DNA of 64,000 nucleotides from an uncultured Acetatifactor sp. Its GTDB lineage: Bacteria > Bacillota > Clostridia > Lachnospirales > Lachnospiraceae. A program made the position numbers and the translations under genes. The notes beneath the pieces were generated by a model. That model was not told the origin of the DNA and searched no databases. It saw only the letters and a program-made list of their open reading frames with translations. Shown here one piece after another: positions 47,821-58,158 of the stretch (position 1 is its first letter; each line of letters opens with the position of its first letter). The DNA lies in assembly GCA_947589075.1 (NCBI GenBank), contig CANQBS010000001.1, positions 62,001-126,000 of the forward strand, read 5' to 3'.

Positions 47821-49341
47821 ATGCAGAGAACAAAGCGTTCAATTATCAATGTGCTTACTACAGTCGGCACAAATTTCATTATTTTATTTACGGCATTTGC
47901 GGTACAGCGGACCCTGGTTATTACCATGGGAACGGATTATAATGGGGTTAATGGTCTGTTTAGCAGTATTCTTTCTATGCTGTCCCTGACTGATATGGGG
48001 ATTGGAACAGCAATTATCTGTCATATGTATAAGCCAGTAGCTGAAAGAAATTTCAACAGAATAAATTCTCTGCTCCGTTTTTACAAATTATGTTATATTG
48101 GAATATCCGGCATGATAATGGTGATTGGCCTTGCAATTTCCTGCTTTCTTCCGGAGCTGATTGGGGAAACAACGATTCATGATAATATCTATTTAATTTT
48201 TGGCCTCTTTCTGTTTGATTGTCTGTGTACTTATTTTCTAGCTTATCGGAAATCTCTGTTGTATGCTGATTTGATGAGTCACGTTGCAGATCTGATTTAT
48301 TTTGCAGTTTATTTGGTACAAAATGTTTTACAGATTTATGTCCTGTTGGTATTTCGGAGTTATATTTTGTTTCTGATCATAAAAAGCCTAGGGAAAATTG
48401 TTGCTAATATATTTATTTCTGTTTATATCCGAAATAAATATCCCTTTATCAAAACGAAGAGAATAAACCCTCTGGACAAAGAAACGCAGAAGGATATTTT
48501 TCAAAAGGTAAGAGGGCTTATTTTCCATAAAATGGGAAAGATTTTAGTAACGGGAAGCGATAGTCTAGTAATCACCGGTGTATTGGGTATTGCTGCAATG
48601 AGTCTATACACCAATTATCATTTGATTATCTCTGGAGTCCTAGCTCTGTTTATCAGAATTTTTGAAACCTTAACCAACAGTGTTGGAAATTTTTTGATTC
48701 ACAGTACGCAGGAAGGAAGATTGGATATTTATAAAAAAATTGATTTCCTTAATTTTTGGTGTTTTGGCTGCATGACTATTGGAATGTATGCGGTCATCCA
48801 ACCTTTGGTTTTATTGTGGATGGGGGAAGCTTTTTTGCTTGATAAGCAGGTGATTTTTGTGCTGGCGGTTAATTTTTACCTGGAAGGAGCAAGGGCATCA
48901 GTTGCAACATTTAAAGAATCAGCAGGAATTTTTCATCCAGATCGACGGATCCCGCTTATTGAAGCGTTATTTAATTTGGCTTTTTCGATTATATTTGCCA
49001 GAAGTCTTGGGATGGCAGGAGTCTTCTTGGGAACGGTTTTTAGTTCAGGAATTGTTTTTTTATACAGCTATCCTAGATATGTCTGCAGACCGCTCTTTGG
49101 TATGAATTATTGGGAATATGTATCTGGTTTTCTTAAGCATTTATCGGTGATTCTGGCGGCTTTATTGCTTACTGAAGGCTGTATAAGGTGTCTGGAGACT
49201 TGGAATCCTTGGATAAGGTTTTTATTGTCGGGAACATTAGCGGTTTTGATATTTCATGGGATTTTCTTTGTTATATATGGAAGATGCGAGGAACTTAAGT
49301 ATTACATAAAACTATTGTATCATAGAATTTGGGAAAAATAG
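47821..49341 (+). CDS. Polysaccharide biosynthesis flippase (Wzx-like)
   Basis: RSIINVLTTVGTNFIILFTAFAVQRTLVITMGTDYNGVNGLFSSILSMLSLTDMGIGTAI, polytopic. Confidence 0.9.
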   Translation: MQRTKRSIINVLTTVGTNFIILFTAFAVQRTLVITMGTDYNGVNGLFSSILSMLSLTDMGIGTAIICHMYKPVAERNFNRINSLLRFYKLCYIGISGMIMVIGLAISCFLPELIGETTIHDNIYLIFGLFLFDCLCTYFLAYRKSLLYADLMSHVADLIYFAVYLVQNVLQIYVLLVFRSYILFLIIKSLGKIVANIFISVYIRNKYPFIKTKRINPLDKETQKDIFQKVRGLIFHKMGKILVTGSDSLVITGVLGIAAMSLYTNYHLIISGVLALFIRIFETLTNSVGNFLIHSTQEGRLDIYKKIDFLNFWCFGCMTIGMYAVIQPLVLLWMGEAFLLDKQVIFVLAVNFYLEGARASVATFKESAGIFHPDRRIPLIEALFNLAFSIIFARSLGMAGVFLGTVFSSGIVFLYSYPRYVCRPLFGMNYWEYVSGFLKHLSVILAALLLTEGCIRCLETWNPWIRFLLSGTLAVLIFHGIFFVIYGRCEELKYYIKLLYHRIWEK

Positions 49342-49357
49342 GAAGGATAGGGATAAA

Positions 49358-50515
49358 ATGTTGCTGGAGTTCAGAAGAAAAATAAGCCAATATCAAGAAA
49401 CTATGTATATGGTCTTTATCTTATTGATGGTCGCGCTGACTTCAGCAGGCTTTAATTCTGAGGACAAATTGTATAAAATTGTTTTCATTTTTGCGGCGCT
49501 TTTTTTATTTTTAAAATTAATAGTTACTGATTACTCCATAAAAGAGATAATGTGGATGGCGGTAATCGTGCTGTTATTAGGGATAAATTTCCTGCGGAAT
49601 GGTGAGAGAACGCTTCTGTTGACGGTTCTGGGTATTTTAGGGGCTAAAAATGTAAATATTAATAAAATTTTTTTATATGCCTTGTGGATAAAGGTTGTAC
49701 TTACGATAGGAACAATTTCCCTGGCGGCGGCGGGAATCATCGAAAATGAAATGGTTACGCTTCCTAAGGGTGACGTTTATATAGATTTATATTGCTTTGG
49801 GTATCTGCAGCCTAATATCGCGTATGCGAATTTATTTTCAATTTTTGTTCTGGCAATTTTGGCATATCGTGATAAATTAAAATGGTACATTTACGTGGGT
49901 TTCTCCTTATTGATGGTCGGGGCATATAAAATTTTGGTCTGCAGGACGGGGTTATTGGTGTGGGGAGTATTATGTGTAATGTTTTTGATCTACCATATAT
50001 TAAAAAGATCAAAAAACAGACAGATTATGAAGGGATATTTGGCGTCATTATGTCTGGCGCCTGTCATGTTGGCGGTGCTATCTTTTGTTCTGCCGTTATG
50101 GGGGGCGAATAACGAAGCAATTGGCAGATTATTAACGCATTTTCTGACCGGAAGAATGCGCATCATCCATGAATATTTAAAAGATGTTGGAATACTGGTA
50201 TTGGGACATATTCCCCGGCAGGATTTTGATAACAGTTATTTTCATATATGGTACAATTATGGCAGTATATTATTTTTCATTTTTATGTTTGTATTTATAC
50301 GATCAATATGGTATTGTATTAGGAAAAAGAAAAATTATGAAGTGATAATTCTCAGCGTTATGTCTCTATATGCTTTTATGGAAAAATTTCCGCTTAGCAT
50401 AGCATGGAATTTGTCTTTGTTATTGTTGACAGGAAACATCTTTGGAGAAGAAGCTGCGCTGCAAACTAATGGAAATAGCCTGGATAGGGAAGAAAAGAAA
50501 GAAGATATGCAATAG
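49358..50515 (+). CDS. O-antigen polymerase-like membrane protein (second Wzy candidate)
   Basis: Polytopic; LQPNIAYANLFSIFVLAILAYRD, FDNSYFHIWYNYGSILFFIFMFVFI. Confidence 0.82.
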   Translation: MLLEFRRKISQYQETMYMVFILLMVALTSAGFNSEDKLYKIVFIFAALFLFLKLIVTDYSIKEIMWMAVIVLLLGINFLRNGERTLLLTVLGILGAKNVNINKIFLYALWIKVVLTIGTISLAAAGIIENEMVTLPKGDVYIDLYCFGYLQPNIAYANLFSIFVLAILAYRDKLKWYIYVGFSLLMVGAYKILVCRTGLLVWGVLCVMFLIYHILKRSKNRQIMKGYLASLCLAPVMLAVLSFVLPLWGANNEAIGRLLTHFLTGRMRIIHEYLKDVGILVLGHIPRQDFDNSYFHIWYNYGSILFFIFMFVFIRSIWYCIRKKKNYEVIILSVMSLYAFMEKFPLSIAWNLSLLLLTGNIFGEEAALQTNGNSLDREEKKEDMQ

Positions 50516-50577
50516 GGTTATATCTTCGACGGGTTAAGAGGAACACATTCAGTGAAGGGAAATGACAGGTAGTCTAT

Positions 50578-51999
50578 ATGAAAATTTATAATAAAAAATA
50601 TAAATTTATAGAAACATACGGACTATTGATGCTGGATTTTTTAGGTATAACCATTGCTTATGCTTTAGCATATCTGATTCGTTTTGCAGGTCAGCAGAGT
50701 CCATTGGGGAAAGAAGGAGTGCCGCAAGTCTATATTTTTTTGCTGTTGCTTTGCCCCTTTTATAGTTTGTTGGCAGACGGATATAAATATTTTAATCAAA
50801 GAGGATACTATAAAGAACTGATAGAAGTGCTGAAATATGAGCTGACCTTATTTATAGCGGCCAGTACCTATATTTATATATTTCGTCTTGAGCAGGGTTT
50901 TTCCCGATTGATGTTAGGTTATTTTATTATAATAAACAGCTGTATTACCTATATAGGAAGGATTGCCTTTCGATATTTTTTAAACTCTTATTATAAAAGA
51001 AGCAAAAACAGCGATAAGATCATGGTCATAACGACTCAGCAGGATATCGAAATGGTAATAAATCATATCGATGAGGATAATGCCTGGAGCTATGAAATAG
51101 TGTCTGTTGCCCTTATGGATGTCTGTAGAATCGGAGAAACGATAAGGGATATTCCCATTGTGGCGGATAAAACGAATGTAATTGAGGAGGCAAGACAAGG
51201 GATTATCGATGTTGTCTTTATCTATTATCCTGACGGGGATAAACATGAATTAGAGTGGCTTGTTCAGTCCCTTTTGGCTATGGGGGTAATGTGTCATAAT
51301 TGTATAGAAAATCTGAATATCAGTACGCCATACAGCAGTATAGGGAAGTTTGCGGACTTTCCGGTGCTTACTTATACAATGGGAGTGATCGACTACAGGT
51401 GGAAGCTGGTTAAGAAGCTGATGGATCTTGCAGGCGGTATGATTGGGCTGATTTTTACGGCAGTCATTACTCCTTTTGTCGCTGTTGCAATTAAGCTGGA
51501 TTCTCCGGGACCCGTTTTCTTTCGGCAGACGAGAGTTGGGAAAAACGGCAGACGATTTCAAATTTATAAATTTCGCTCCATGTATATAGATGCCGAAAAA
51601 AGAAAAAGTGAATTAATGCAGGAAAATGAGATGCATGGACCCATCTTTAAAATCAAAGATGATCCACGGATTACGAGGGTGGGAAGATTTCTTCGTAAAA
51701 CCAGCATAGATGAGCTGCCGCAATTTTGGAATGTGGTGAAGGGGGATATGAGTCTGGTTGGAACCAGGCCGCCGACAGAAGAAGAATTCGGGCAATACAA
51801 TATTTATTACAAGAGACGTCTGAGTATAACGCCTGGTTTGACAGGAATGTGGCAGGTGTGTGGGAGAAGTGATATTACAGATTTTGATGAGATAGTGAAA
51901 TTGGATTTAAAATATATTGATGAATGGTCTATGGCACAAGATATCAAAATACTGCTGTTGACAATAGGAGCGCTCCTGTTTGGACGGGGAGCGGAATAG
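50578..51999 (+). CDS. Polyprenyl glycosylphosphotransferase, WbaP/CpsE-like (PF02397)
   Basis: KLDSPGPVFFRQTRVGKNGRRFQIYKFRSMYIDAEKRK; SIDELPQFWNVVKGDMSLVGTRPPTEEE. Confidence 0.95.
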   Translation: MKIYNKKYKFIETYGLLMLDFLGITIAYALAYLIRFAGQQSPLGKEGVPQVYIFLLLLCPFYSLLADGYKYFNQRGYYKELIEVLKYELTLFIAASTYIYIFRLEQGFSRLMLGYFIIINSCITYIGRIAFRYFLNSYYKRSKNSDKIMVITTQQDIEMVINHIDEDNAWSYEIVSVALMDVCRIGETIRDIPIVADKTNVIEEARQGIIDVVFIYYPDGDKHELEWLVQSLLAMGVMCHNCIENLNISTPYSSIGKFADFPVLTYTMGVIDYRWKLVKKLMDLAGGMIGLIFTAVITPFVAVAIKLDSPGPVFFRQTRVGKNGRRFQIYKFRSMYIDAEKRKSELMQENEMHGPIFKIKDDPRITRVGRFLRKTSIDELPQFWNVVKGDMSLVGTRPPTEEEFGQYNIYYKRRLSITPGLTGMWQVCGRSDITDFDEIVKLDLKYIDEWSMAQDIKILLLTIGALLFGRGAE

Positions 52000-52024
52000 A
52001 GTGAGTGCAGATGAGGAGAACCCC

Positions 52025-53170
52025 ATGAACATTATTTTGCTTTCCGGAGGATCTGGCAGGCGTTTGTGGCCCTTGTCCAATGATATCAGGGCAAAACAGT
52101 TTATTAAGATTTTCAAAAAAGAAGATGGTTCTTACGAATCCATGGTGCAGCGCATGTACCGTCAGATCCGCAGGCTGGATCCAGAGGCCGGTATTATTAT
52201 AGCCACCTCACAGTCCCAGGTGCCCACCATTCGAAATCAGCTTGGGGAGGATGTGGGAATTTCTGTGGAACCTTGCCGCAGGGACACATTTCCGGCAATT
52301 GCTCTGGCATCTGCTTATCTATTGGACGTGAGGGGCGCTGATCTGGAGGAATCCATGGTGGTCTGCCCGGTAGATCCCTATGTGGAGGAGGATTATTTTA
52401 AGGCGCTGAAGGCGCTGGGAGAGCTGGCAGACAAAGGGGAAGCCAATCTGGCTCTGATGGGAATAGAACCTTCTTATCCCAGTGAAAAGTATGGTTATAT
52501 CATCCCGGAATCAGCAGCTTTGGTAAGTAAAGTTTCTTTGTTTCGGGAAAAGCCGGACGAGGAGACCGCTCGTTCCTATATTGCCCGGGGCGCTTTATGG
52601 AATGGAGGGGTTTTTGCCTGTAAATTGAAATATTTGCTGGAAAAAGCTCATGAGCTTATAGATTTTACGAACTATCATGATCTGCTTGCCCGGTATAGTA
52701 CATTGACCAAGATCAGCTTTGATTATGCCGTGGCAGAAAAGGAATCGGCAATCCAGGTTATGCGTTTTGCGGGCAGGTGGGAGGATCTGGGCACCTGGAA
52801 TACTCTGACAGAGGCTATGGAAGAAAATGCCATAGGGAATGTTGTTTTAAATGAAACCTGCAGGAACGTACATGTGGTCAATGAGCTGGATATTCCCATC
52901 CTGGTCATGGGGATGCAGGATGTTGTGATCTCAGCAAGCCCTGACGGTATTCTGGTCTCAGATAAGGATCAGTCCAATTATATCAAGCCTTTTGCAGATC
53001 GTCTGGATCAGCAGGCAATGCCTGCGCAAAAGCCAATGGAAAGCTTTAAGATGTTGGATGCAGAAAAAGGAGACGGGACGGTAAAAGTAACGCTGGATCC
53101 GGGTCATGGCATGAACTGTCATGATCGTAAACATTGCGATGATATTTATAAGGTACAAGAGGAGAAGTGA
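52025..53170 (+). CDS. manC: Mannose-1-phosphate guanylyltransferase
   Basis: MNIILLSGGSGRRLWPLSNDIRAKQFIKIF; VEPCRRDTFPAIALASAYLLD; WEDLGTWNTLTEAM. Confidence 0.88.
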   Translation: MNIILLSGGSGRRLWPLSNDIRAKQFIKIFKKEDGSYESMVQRMYRQIRRLDPEAGIIIATSQSQVPTIRNQLGEDVGISVEPCRRDTFPAIALASAYLLDVRGADLEESMVVCPVDPYVEEDYFKALKALGELADKGEANLALMGIEPSYPSEKYGYIIPESAALVSKVSLFREKPDEETARSYIARGALWNGGVFACKLKYLLEKAHELIDFTNYHDLLARYSTLTKISFDYAVAEKESAIQVMRFAGRWEDLGTWNTLTEAMEENAIGNVVLNETCRNVHVVNELDIPILVMGMQDVVISASPDGILVSDKDQSNYIKPFADRLDQQAMPAQKPMESFKMLDAEKGDGTVKVTLDPGHGMNCHDRKHCDDIYKVQEEK

Positions 53171-53175
53171 CTTAT

Positions 53176-55050
53176 ATGATCAAAATGCCTTTTTCTAAGA
53201 AGGATGTAAAGTTAGCCGGTATTCCAACAAATAAGATTATTATACTTGTGTTATTAGATATAATGTCTGTTTTATTGGCTTCTTTTTTTCCATTATATCT
53301 GCGATATGAGTTTAGTTTTAATGCCATTGAAAAAAGATTTCTGCAGGCTTACGAAAATATCCTGCCTTTTACCCTGATATCGACGTTTCTTTTTTTTGTG
53401 TGTTGGAAACTTTATAAGAGTATCTGGCGTTATGCGGGTTTTACTGAATTCGTTAATATAGTGTTTGCGACTACCTGTTCGGCGGCAGCGCAGGTACTTT
53501 ATCGTTTTATTTCGAAGCAATATTTACCCAGGAGTTATTATGTCCTTTACTGGATTTTCTTGTTTGGATTTACATGCCTGATCCGGTTTAGCTATCGTAT
53601 TCTGCGCACACTGAATTCCAGACATCTGCACCATGATCTTTCCAGATTTAACGTAATGATTATTGGAGCGGGCGCTGCGGCAGATGCCATTTTAAAGGAG
53701 ATCGAATTAAGTCCGTTCATCAATTTGAAGGCTAAATGTATCATAGATGATGACGCAGGATGTCATGGAAAGCTATTGCGGGGAGTGCCTATTGTGGGCG
53801 GACGCAATAAGATTTTGGAAGCTGCGTCAGAATTTGGAATTGATGAAATTATTTTTGCAATTCCCTCGGCGGATCAACAAACCAAAAGGGAAATATTGGA
53901 TATTTGTAAGGAAACCGGCTGCAGACTGCGTACTCTGCCGGGAATGTATCAGCTGATCAACGGAGAGGTCTCTGTAGCCAGCCTGAAGGAGGTGGATATT
54001 GAAGATCTTTTAGGAAGGGAACCTGTACAGATTAATGTGGAAGAGATTTTGGATTATGTCAGGGGAAAGGTTATCTTAGTTACGGGAGGAGGAGGTTCCA
54101 TTGGCGGCGAGTTGTGCAGGCAGATCGCCGGGCATGAGCCGCGTCAGCTTGTAATTCTGGATATTTATGAGAATTCGATATATGAAGTGCAGCAGGAGCT
54201 GAAAGCAAGGTATCCTGCCCTTGATTTAGTGGTGCTGGTAGCATCTGTCAGGAATACTAAGCGCATGGATAAGATCTTTGAAAAGTATCATCCTGATATC
54301 GTATATCACGCCGCCGCCCATAAACATGTGCCTTTAATGGAGGAAAGTCCAAATGAGGCAGTGAAAAACAATGTATTAGGCACTCTTAAGATAGTTCAGG
54401 CGGCGGATTATTGGAAAGTAAAGAGGTTCGTGCTGATCTCTACTGATAAAGCGGTAAATCCTACTAATGTTATGGGGGCAACAAAGCGTATCTGTGAGAT
54501 GATCATTCAAACCTATAATAATCGGTCTCAGACAGAGTTCGTAGCTGTAAGATTTGGAAATGTGCTGGGCAGCAACGGAAGTGTGATTCCCCTTTTCAAA
54601 AAACAAATAGCGGAAGGCGGACCTGTAACGGTAACAGACCCCAATATCATCCGATATTTTATGACAATCCCGGAAGCGGTTTCCCTGGTGCTTCAGGCCG
54701 GCGCATATGCAAAGGGAGGAGAAATTTTTGTATTGGATATGGGGCAGCCCGTGAAAATATTAGACTTGGCTCAAAACCTGATAAAGTTGTCTGGTTATAG
54801 GGTTGGAGAAGATATTCAAATCCAATTTACAGGGCTTCGTCCGGGTGAGAAACTGTTTGAAGAACGGCTTATGGCAGAAGAAGGGCTTCAAAAGACCGCG
54901 AATAAGATGATCAGTATCGGCAAACCGATAAAGTTTGACGAGGAGTTGTTTTTAAAGCAGTTGAATGAATTAAAGGAATATGTGGAGCAGGAACCTGACG
55001 ACATCAGGGATTGGCTTAAAAGAATTGTGCCTACCTATATACCGACATAA
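53176..55050 (+). CDS. Membrane nucleoside-diphosphate-sugar 4,6-dehydratase, CapD/FlaA1/PglF family
   Basis: N-terminal TM region; KVILVTGGGGSIGGELCRQIAGHEPRQLVILDIYENSIYEV; HAAAHKHVPLMEESPNEAVKNNVLGT; STDKAVNPTNVMGATKRICE. Confidence 0.95.
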   Translation: MIKMPFSKKDVKLAGIPTNKIIILVLLDIMSVLLASFFPLYLRYEFSFNAIEKRFLQAYENILPFTLISTFLFFVCWKLYKSIWRYAGFTEFVNIVFATTCSAAAQVLYRFISKQYLPRSYYVLYWIFLFGFTCLIRFSYRILRTLNSRHLHHDLSRFNVMIIGAGAAADAILKEIELSPFINLKAKCIIDDDAGCHGKLLRGVPIVGGRNKILEAASEFGIDEIIFAIPSADQQTKREILDICKETGCRLRTLPGMYQLINGEVSVASLKEVDIEDLLGREPVQINVEEILDYVRGKVILVTGGGGSIGGELCRQIAGHEPRQLVILDIYENSIYEVQQELKARYPALDLVVLVASVRNTKRMDKIFEKYHPDIVYHAAAHKHVPLMEESPNEAVKNNVLGTLKIVQAADYWKVKRFVLISTDKAVNPTNVMGATKRICEMIIQTYNNRSQTEFVAVRFGNVLGSNGSVIPLFKKQIAEGGPVTVTDPNIIRYFMTIPEAVSLVLQAGAYAKGGEIFVLDMGQPVKILDLAQNLIKLSGYRVGEDIQIQFTGLRPGEKLFEERLMAEEGLQKTANKMISIGKPIKFDEELFLKQLNELKEYVEQEPDDIRDWLKRIVPTYIPT

Positions 55051-55129
55051 ATCTTTATATGATTGTTCGCTATATCAAAATACTGTTAAGGATCACTGGC
55101 ACTTTCATGTTGCGGCGGAGAGCAGAATA

Positions 55130-56308
55130 ATGAAACGAGGGAAAGATAATATAGCAGGAAAACTCAGGATTGCTCATTTCGGACAGAAAAACTGCATGAC
55201 ATCAGAAGGGGGCATTGAAGTTGTAGTGGCACAACTTGCTGTTCGGCAAGCAGCTTTAGGTCATGATGTGACTTGCTATAACCGTAGCGGACATCATGTC
55301 AGCGGGGCAGAATATGATGTGCCCAAGGTGAAGGAGTGGAAGGGCATACATATGAAATATGTTCCCACCATTCAAAAACGGGGCATGGCGGCCTTTTCTT
55401 CTGCTTTTTTTGCTGCTGTCAGCTGCGCGGTTCGGAAGTACGACGTAGTACATGTACATGCTGAAGGACCGGCTTGTTTTCTGCCAATATTGACAGCAGC
55501 TAAATTTTTCCATAAAAATCTGAAAATCTGTTTTACATGTCATGGCCTGGATTGGAAACGCAGTAAATGGGCTGACGGCATTGGCTCTAAAGTTATAAAA
55601 TATGGTGAAAAAATGGCTGTAAGATTTGCTGATGAGATAATAGTGCTCAATAAAAGTACACAAGAATATTTTAAGAATACCTACAACCGTAAAACCACAT
55701 TGATACCTAATGGCGTTAATTCCCCGAAGATAATGAATGCAAATTTGATCTTTCAGGAGTGGGGATTAAAGAAAGACAGCTATATTTTATATCTTTCGCG
55801 AATTACACCGGAGAAAGGAGTGTATCACTTAATAAAAGCTTATAAAACGTTAAATACTGATTTAAGGCTTGTGATAGCGGGAGGTGGAAGCGATACGCGG
55901 AAATATGAGGAAGAAATACATGAACTTGCCGTTGGGGATGACAGGATCATTTTTACGGGATTTGTCCGGGGACAGCGTCTTGCAGAGCTTTACAGCAATG
56001 CTTATATATATGTTCTGCCGAGTACGTTGGAGGGAATGCCGCTTAGTCTTTTAGAAGCCATGAGTTACGGCAACTGCTGTCTGGTAAGCGATATCCCTGA
56101 GTGCGCTGATGTGGTGGGGCAAAATGCTATGCTGTTTCGGACAGGCGATGTGGACGATCTGGCGGACAAACTGCAGTTTTTATGTGAAAATGAGGCTTTG
56201 GTAGAGCAATATAGAGATAGGGTAGGAAAATATATTGAAAGAAAATATAACTGGGAAGAAATTGTTACAAAGACAGTGAGTTTGTATTACAAGGGATTAG
56301 ATTCGTGA
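55130..56308 (+). CDS. Glycosyltransferase family 4
   Basis: IAHFGQKNCMTSEGGIEVVVAQLA; YLSRITPEKGVYHLIKAYK; YVLPSTLEGMPLSLLEAMSYGNCCLVSDIPE. Confidence 0.94.
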   Translation: MKRGKDNIAGKLRIAHFGQKNCMTSEGGIEVVVAQLAVRQAALGHDVTCYNRSGHHVSGAEYDVPKVKEWKGIHMKYVPTIQKRGMAAFSSAFFAAVSCAVRKYDVVHVHAEGPACFLPILTAAKFFHKNLKICFTCHGLDWKRSKWADGIGSKVIKYGEKMAVRFADEIIVLNKSTQEYFKNTYNRKTTLIPNGVNSPKIMNANLIFQEWGLKKDSYILYLSRITPEKGVYHLIKAYKTLNTDLRLVIAGGGSDTRKYEEEIHELAVGDDRIIFTGFVRGQRLAELYSNAYIYVLPSTLEGMPLSLLEAMSYGNCCLVSDIPECADVVGQNAMLFRTGDVDDLADKLQFLCENEALVEQYRDRVGKYIERKYNWEEIVTKTVSLYYKGLDS

Positions 56309-56436
56309 TAATTTACCGTTTTTGAAGAGAAGTTTATACATTTTGGTTGCTTTTATAGTGAAGTTATTGTAAAATCATATTGGGAAACTGAGAGAGGTAC
56401 TTGTCCAGGGGAATATTATAGAACAAAGAGACAAAT

Positions 56437-58158
56437 ATGATGCAGCGAATTGGTAATAAATCGGTCAGGCCATGGTTTTGGATGATTTTTTTAGCGATAA
56501 CAGTAATCTTATTCTGGAAATGCAGATATGGGTATGCAAATTTGGATGAAGCCTTTTATCTGACGGTACCTTATCGCCTTCTCCAGGGAGACAGGATCCT
56601 TTATGAAGAATGGCATTATTCACAATTATCTGCGGTACTGCTTATCCCCCTTTTAAGCTTTTATATTAAAATTATAGGGGGGACTGGCGGGATATATTTA
56701 TTCATACGCTGCGTGTATACGATCTGCAAATGTCTCATATCTGCTTTTATGTTCTTTAAATTGAAGAAATATGATGAAACAGCTGCCATGGCAGCTACGT
56801 TATTGTTTCTGGCTTTCTCAGCACATGGTCTGATGGTGTTGTCATATAATTCCCTGGCAATTGGCGGTTGCGTGTGCGCTATTTTATTTATGTTAACAGA
56901 CATACATCGACGTTACAGTTTGTTTTTTTACATTTTAGGAGGAATATCGCTGTCGGTAGCAGTACTGGCAATACCGCATACGGCTTTGTTGTTTGTTGTT
57001 TATCTGATCGCCGTGGCTGTATTGAGGACACGTAAACAGGCAGTGAAGAACCAGGCAATAAGAAGTATGTTTTCCTGGAAGGCTTGTAAGGGGATGTGTA
57101 CGGGAATTGCCATATCTGTGGCGGCTTTTGCCTTTTATGTATTCAGCAGAACTTCCTTTTCGGAGATTATGCAGACACTGCCCCATATTCTTCAAGATCC
57201 CGAGCATCCGGCCAGAGTCTGGTGGAAATTGATTCCCGGCTATTTTGCCAGAGTTACAACAGGAGATGACAGAGATTATGTGACGCTGGGGATTTACGTG
57301 GTATTAATGATAGAGTTTCTTTGCATGCTGCTTGATAAAAGAAGGAAGCAGCATGAGGAACTTTGGGGTATATTGACAGCGTGTACGGTGATCATTCTGT
57401 TGGGAGCCTATTTAATAACGAACTGTTATATAAGCCATCTCATGTTTATTCCAAATGTATTGGCATTTTTTATAATTGTTTTATTGAGAGAAGAGATACC
57501 ATTGGAACTGTTCTTCTGCATATGGTTTCCGGGGATGTTGTTCTCATTCCTGGAATATGTCGCATCTAATACGGGGTTTTCCGGGATATCGGCGGCCTCC
57601 TCAGTTGCAACGATTGGGAGCGTTATGATCATAATGATTGCTGCAAAGAGGTTTTTCCAAAGAAAAAGCTGGTGCGCAGTTTTCCTGAGCGCCCTGGTGG
57701 TTTTGACGATTTGCGCCGTCCTTTTCCTGAGAATAAATTACATTTTCTGGGAAGATGGGATTGATGAGCAGACGGAGCTTCTGACGGAGGGTCCTCAGGC
57801 AGGTCTTCTTGTCAGTGAAGAAAAAAGTGAAAAGTATTATGGAATATTGGCTGATACAGCGGAGCTGCGACAGAAGGAAAAAGATTTTCGGGTGTTGTAT
57901 CTGGGGGATAAATCCTTATATTTAGCAGGACCACAGGAATGCGCATCATATTCGCCGTTGTCAGCGGGGATATCTTCCAGCAGAGAAATGCTGTATCAAT
58001 ATTGGGAAGAACATCCGGATAAAGAGGCGCAAGCAGTTTACGTGGAATATAGTTATGATTATGAGATAATACGGGAATTAAGTACCAAATATAATATGAG
58101 TGTTGAGAAAAAAAGCAAGGGATATTTACTTCTGAAACAGGATGAGGAAAATGAGTGA
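56437..58158 (+). CDS. Polytopic GT-C/PMT-like glycosyltransferase family protein
   Basis: YANLDEAFYLTVPYRLLQGDRILYEEWHYSQLSAVLLIPLLSFYIK (GT39-like start), about ten TM segments. Confidence 0.75.
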   Translation: MMQRIGNKSVRPWFWMIFLAITVILFWKCRYGYANLDEAFYLTVPYRLLQGDRILYEEWHYSQLSAVLLIPLLSFYIKIIGGTGGIYLFIRCVYTICKCLISAFMFFKLKKYDETAAMAATLLFLAFSAHGLMVLSYNSLAIGGCVCAILFMLTDIHRRYSLFFYILGGISLSVAVLAIPHTALLFVVYLIAVAVLRTRKQAVKNQAIRSMFSWKACKGMCTGIAISVAAFAFYVFSRTSFSEIMQTLPHILQDPEHPARVWWKLIPGYFARVTTGDDRDYVTLGIYVVLMIEFLCMLLDKRRKQHEELWGILTACTVIILLGAYLITNCYISHLMFIPNVLAFFIIVLLREEIPLELFFCIWFPGMLFSFLEYVASNTGFSGISAASSVATIGSVMIIMIAAKRFFQRKSWCAVFLSALVVLTICAVLFLRINYIFWEDGIDEQTELLTEGPQAGLLVSEEKSEKYYGILADTAELRQKEKDFRVLYLGDKSLYLAGPQECASYSPLSAGISSSREMLYQYWEEHPDKEAQAVYVEYSYDYEIIRELSTKYNMSVEKKSKGYLLLKQDEENE

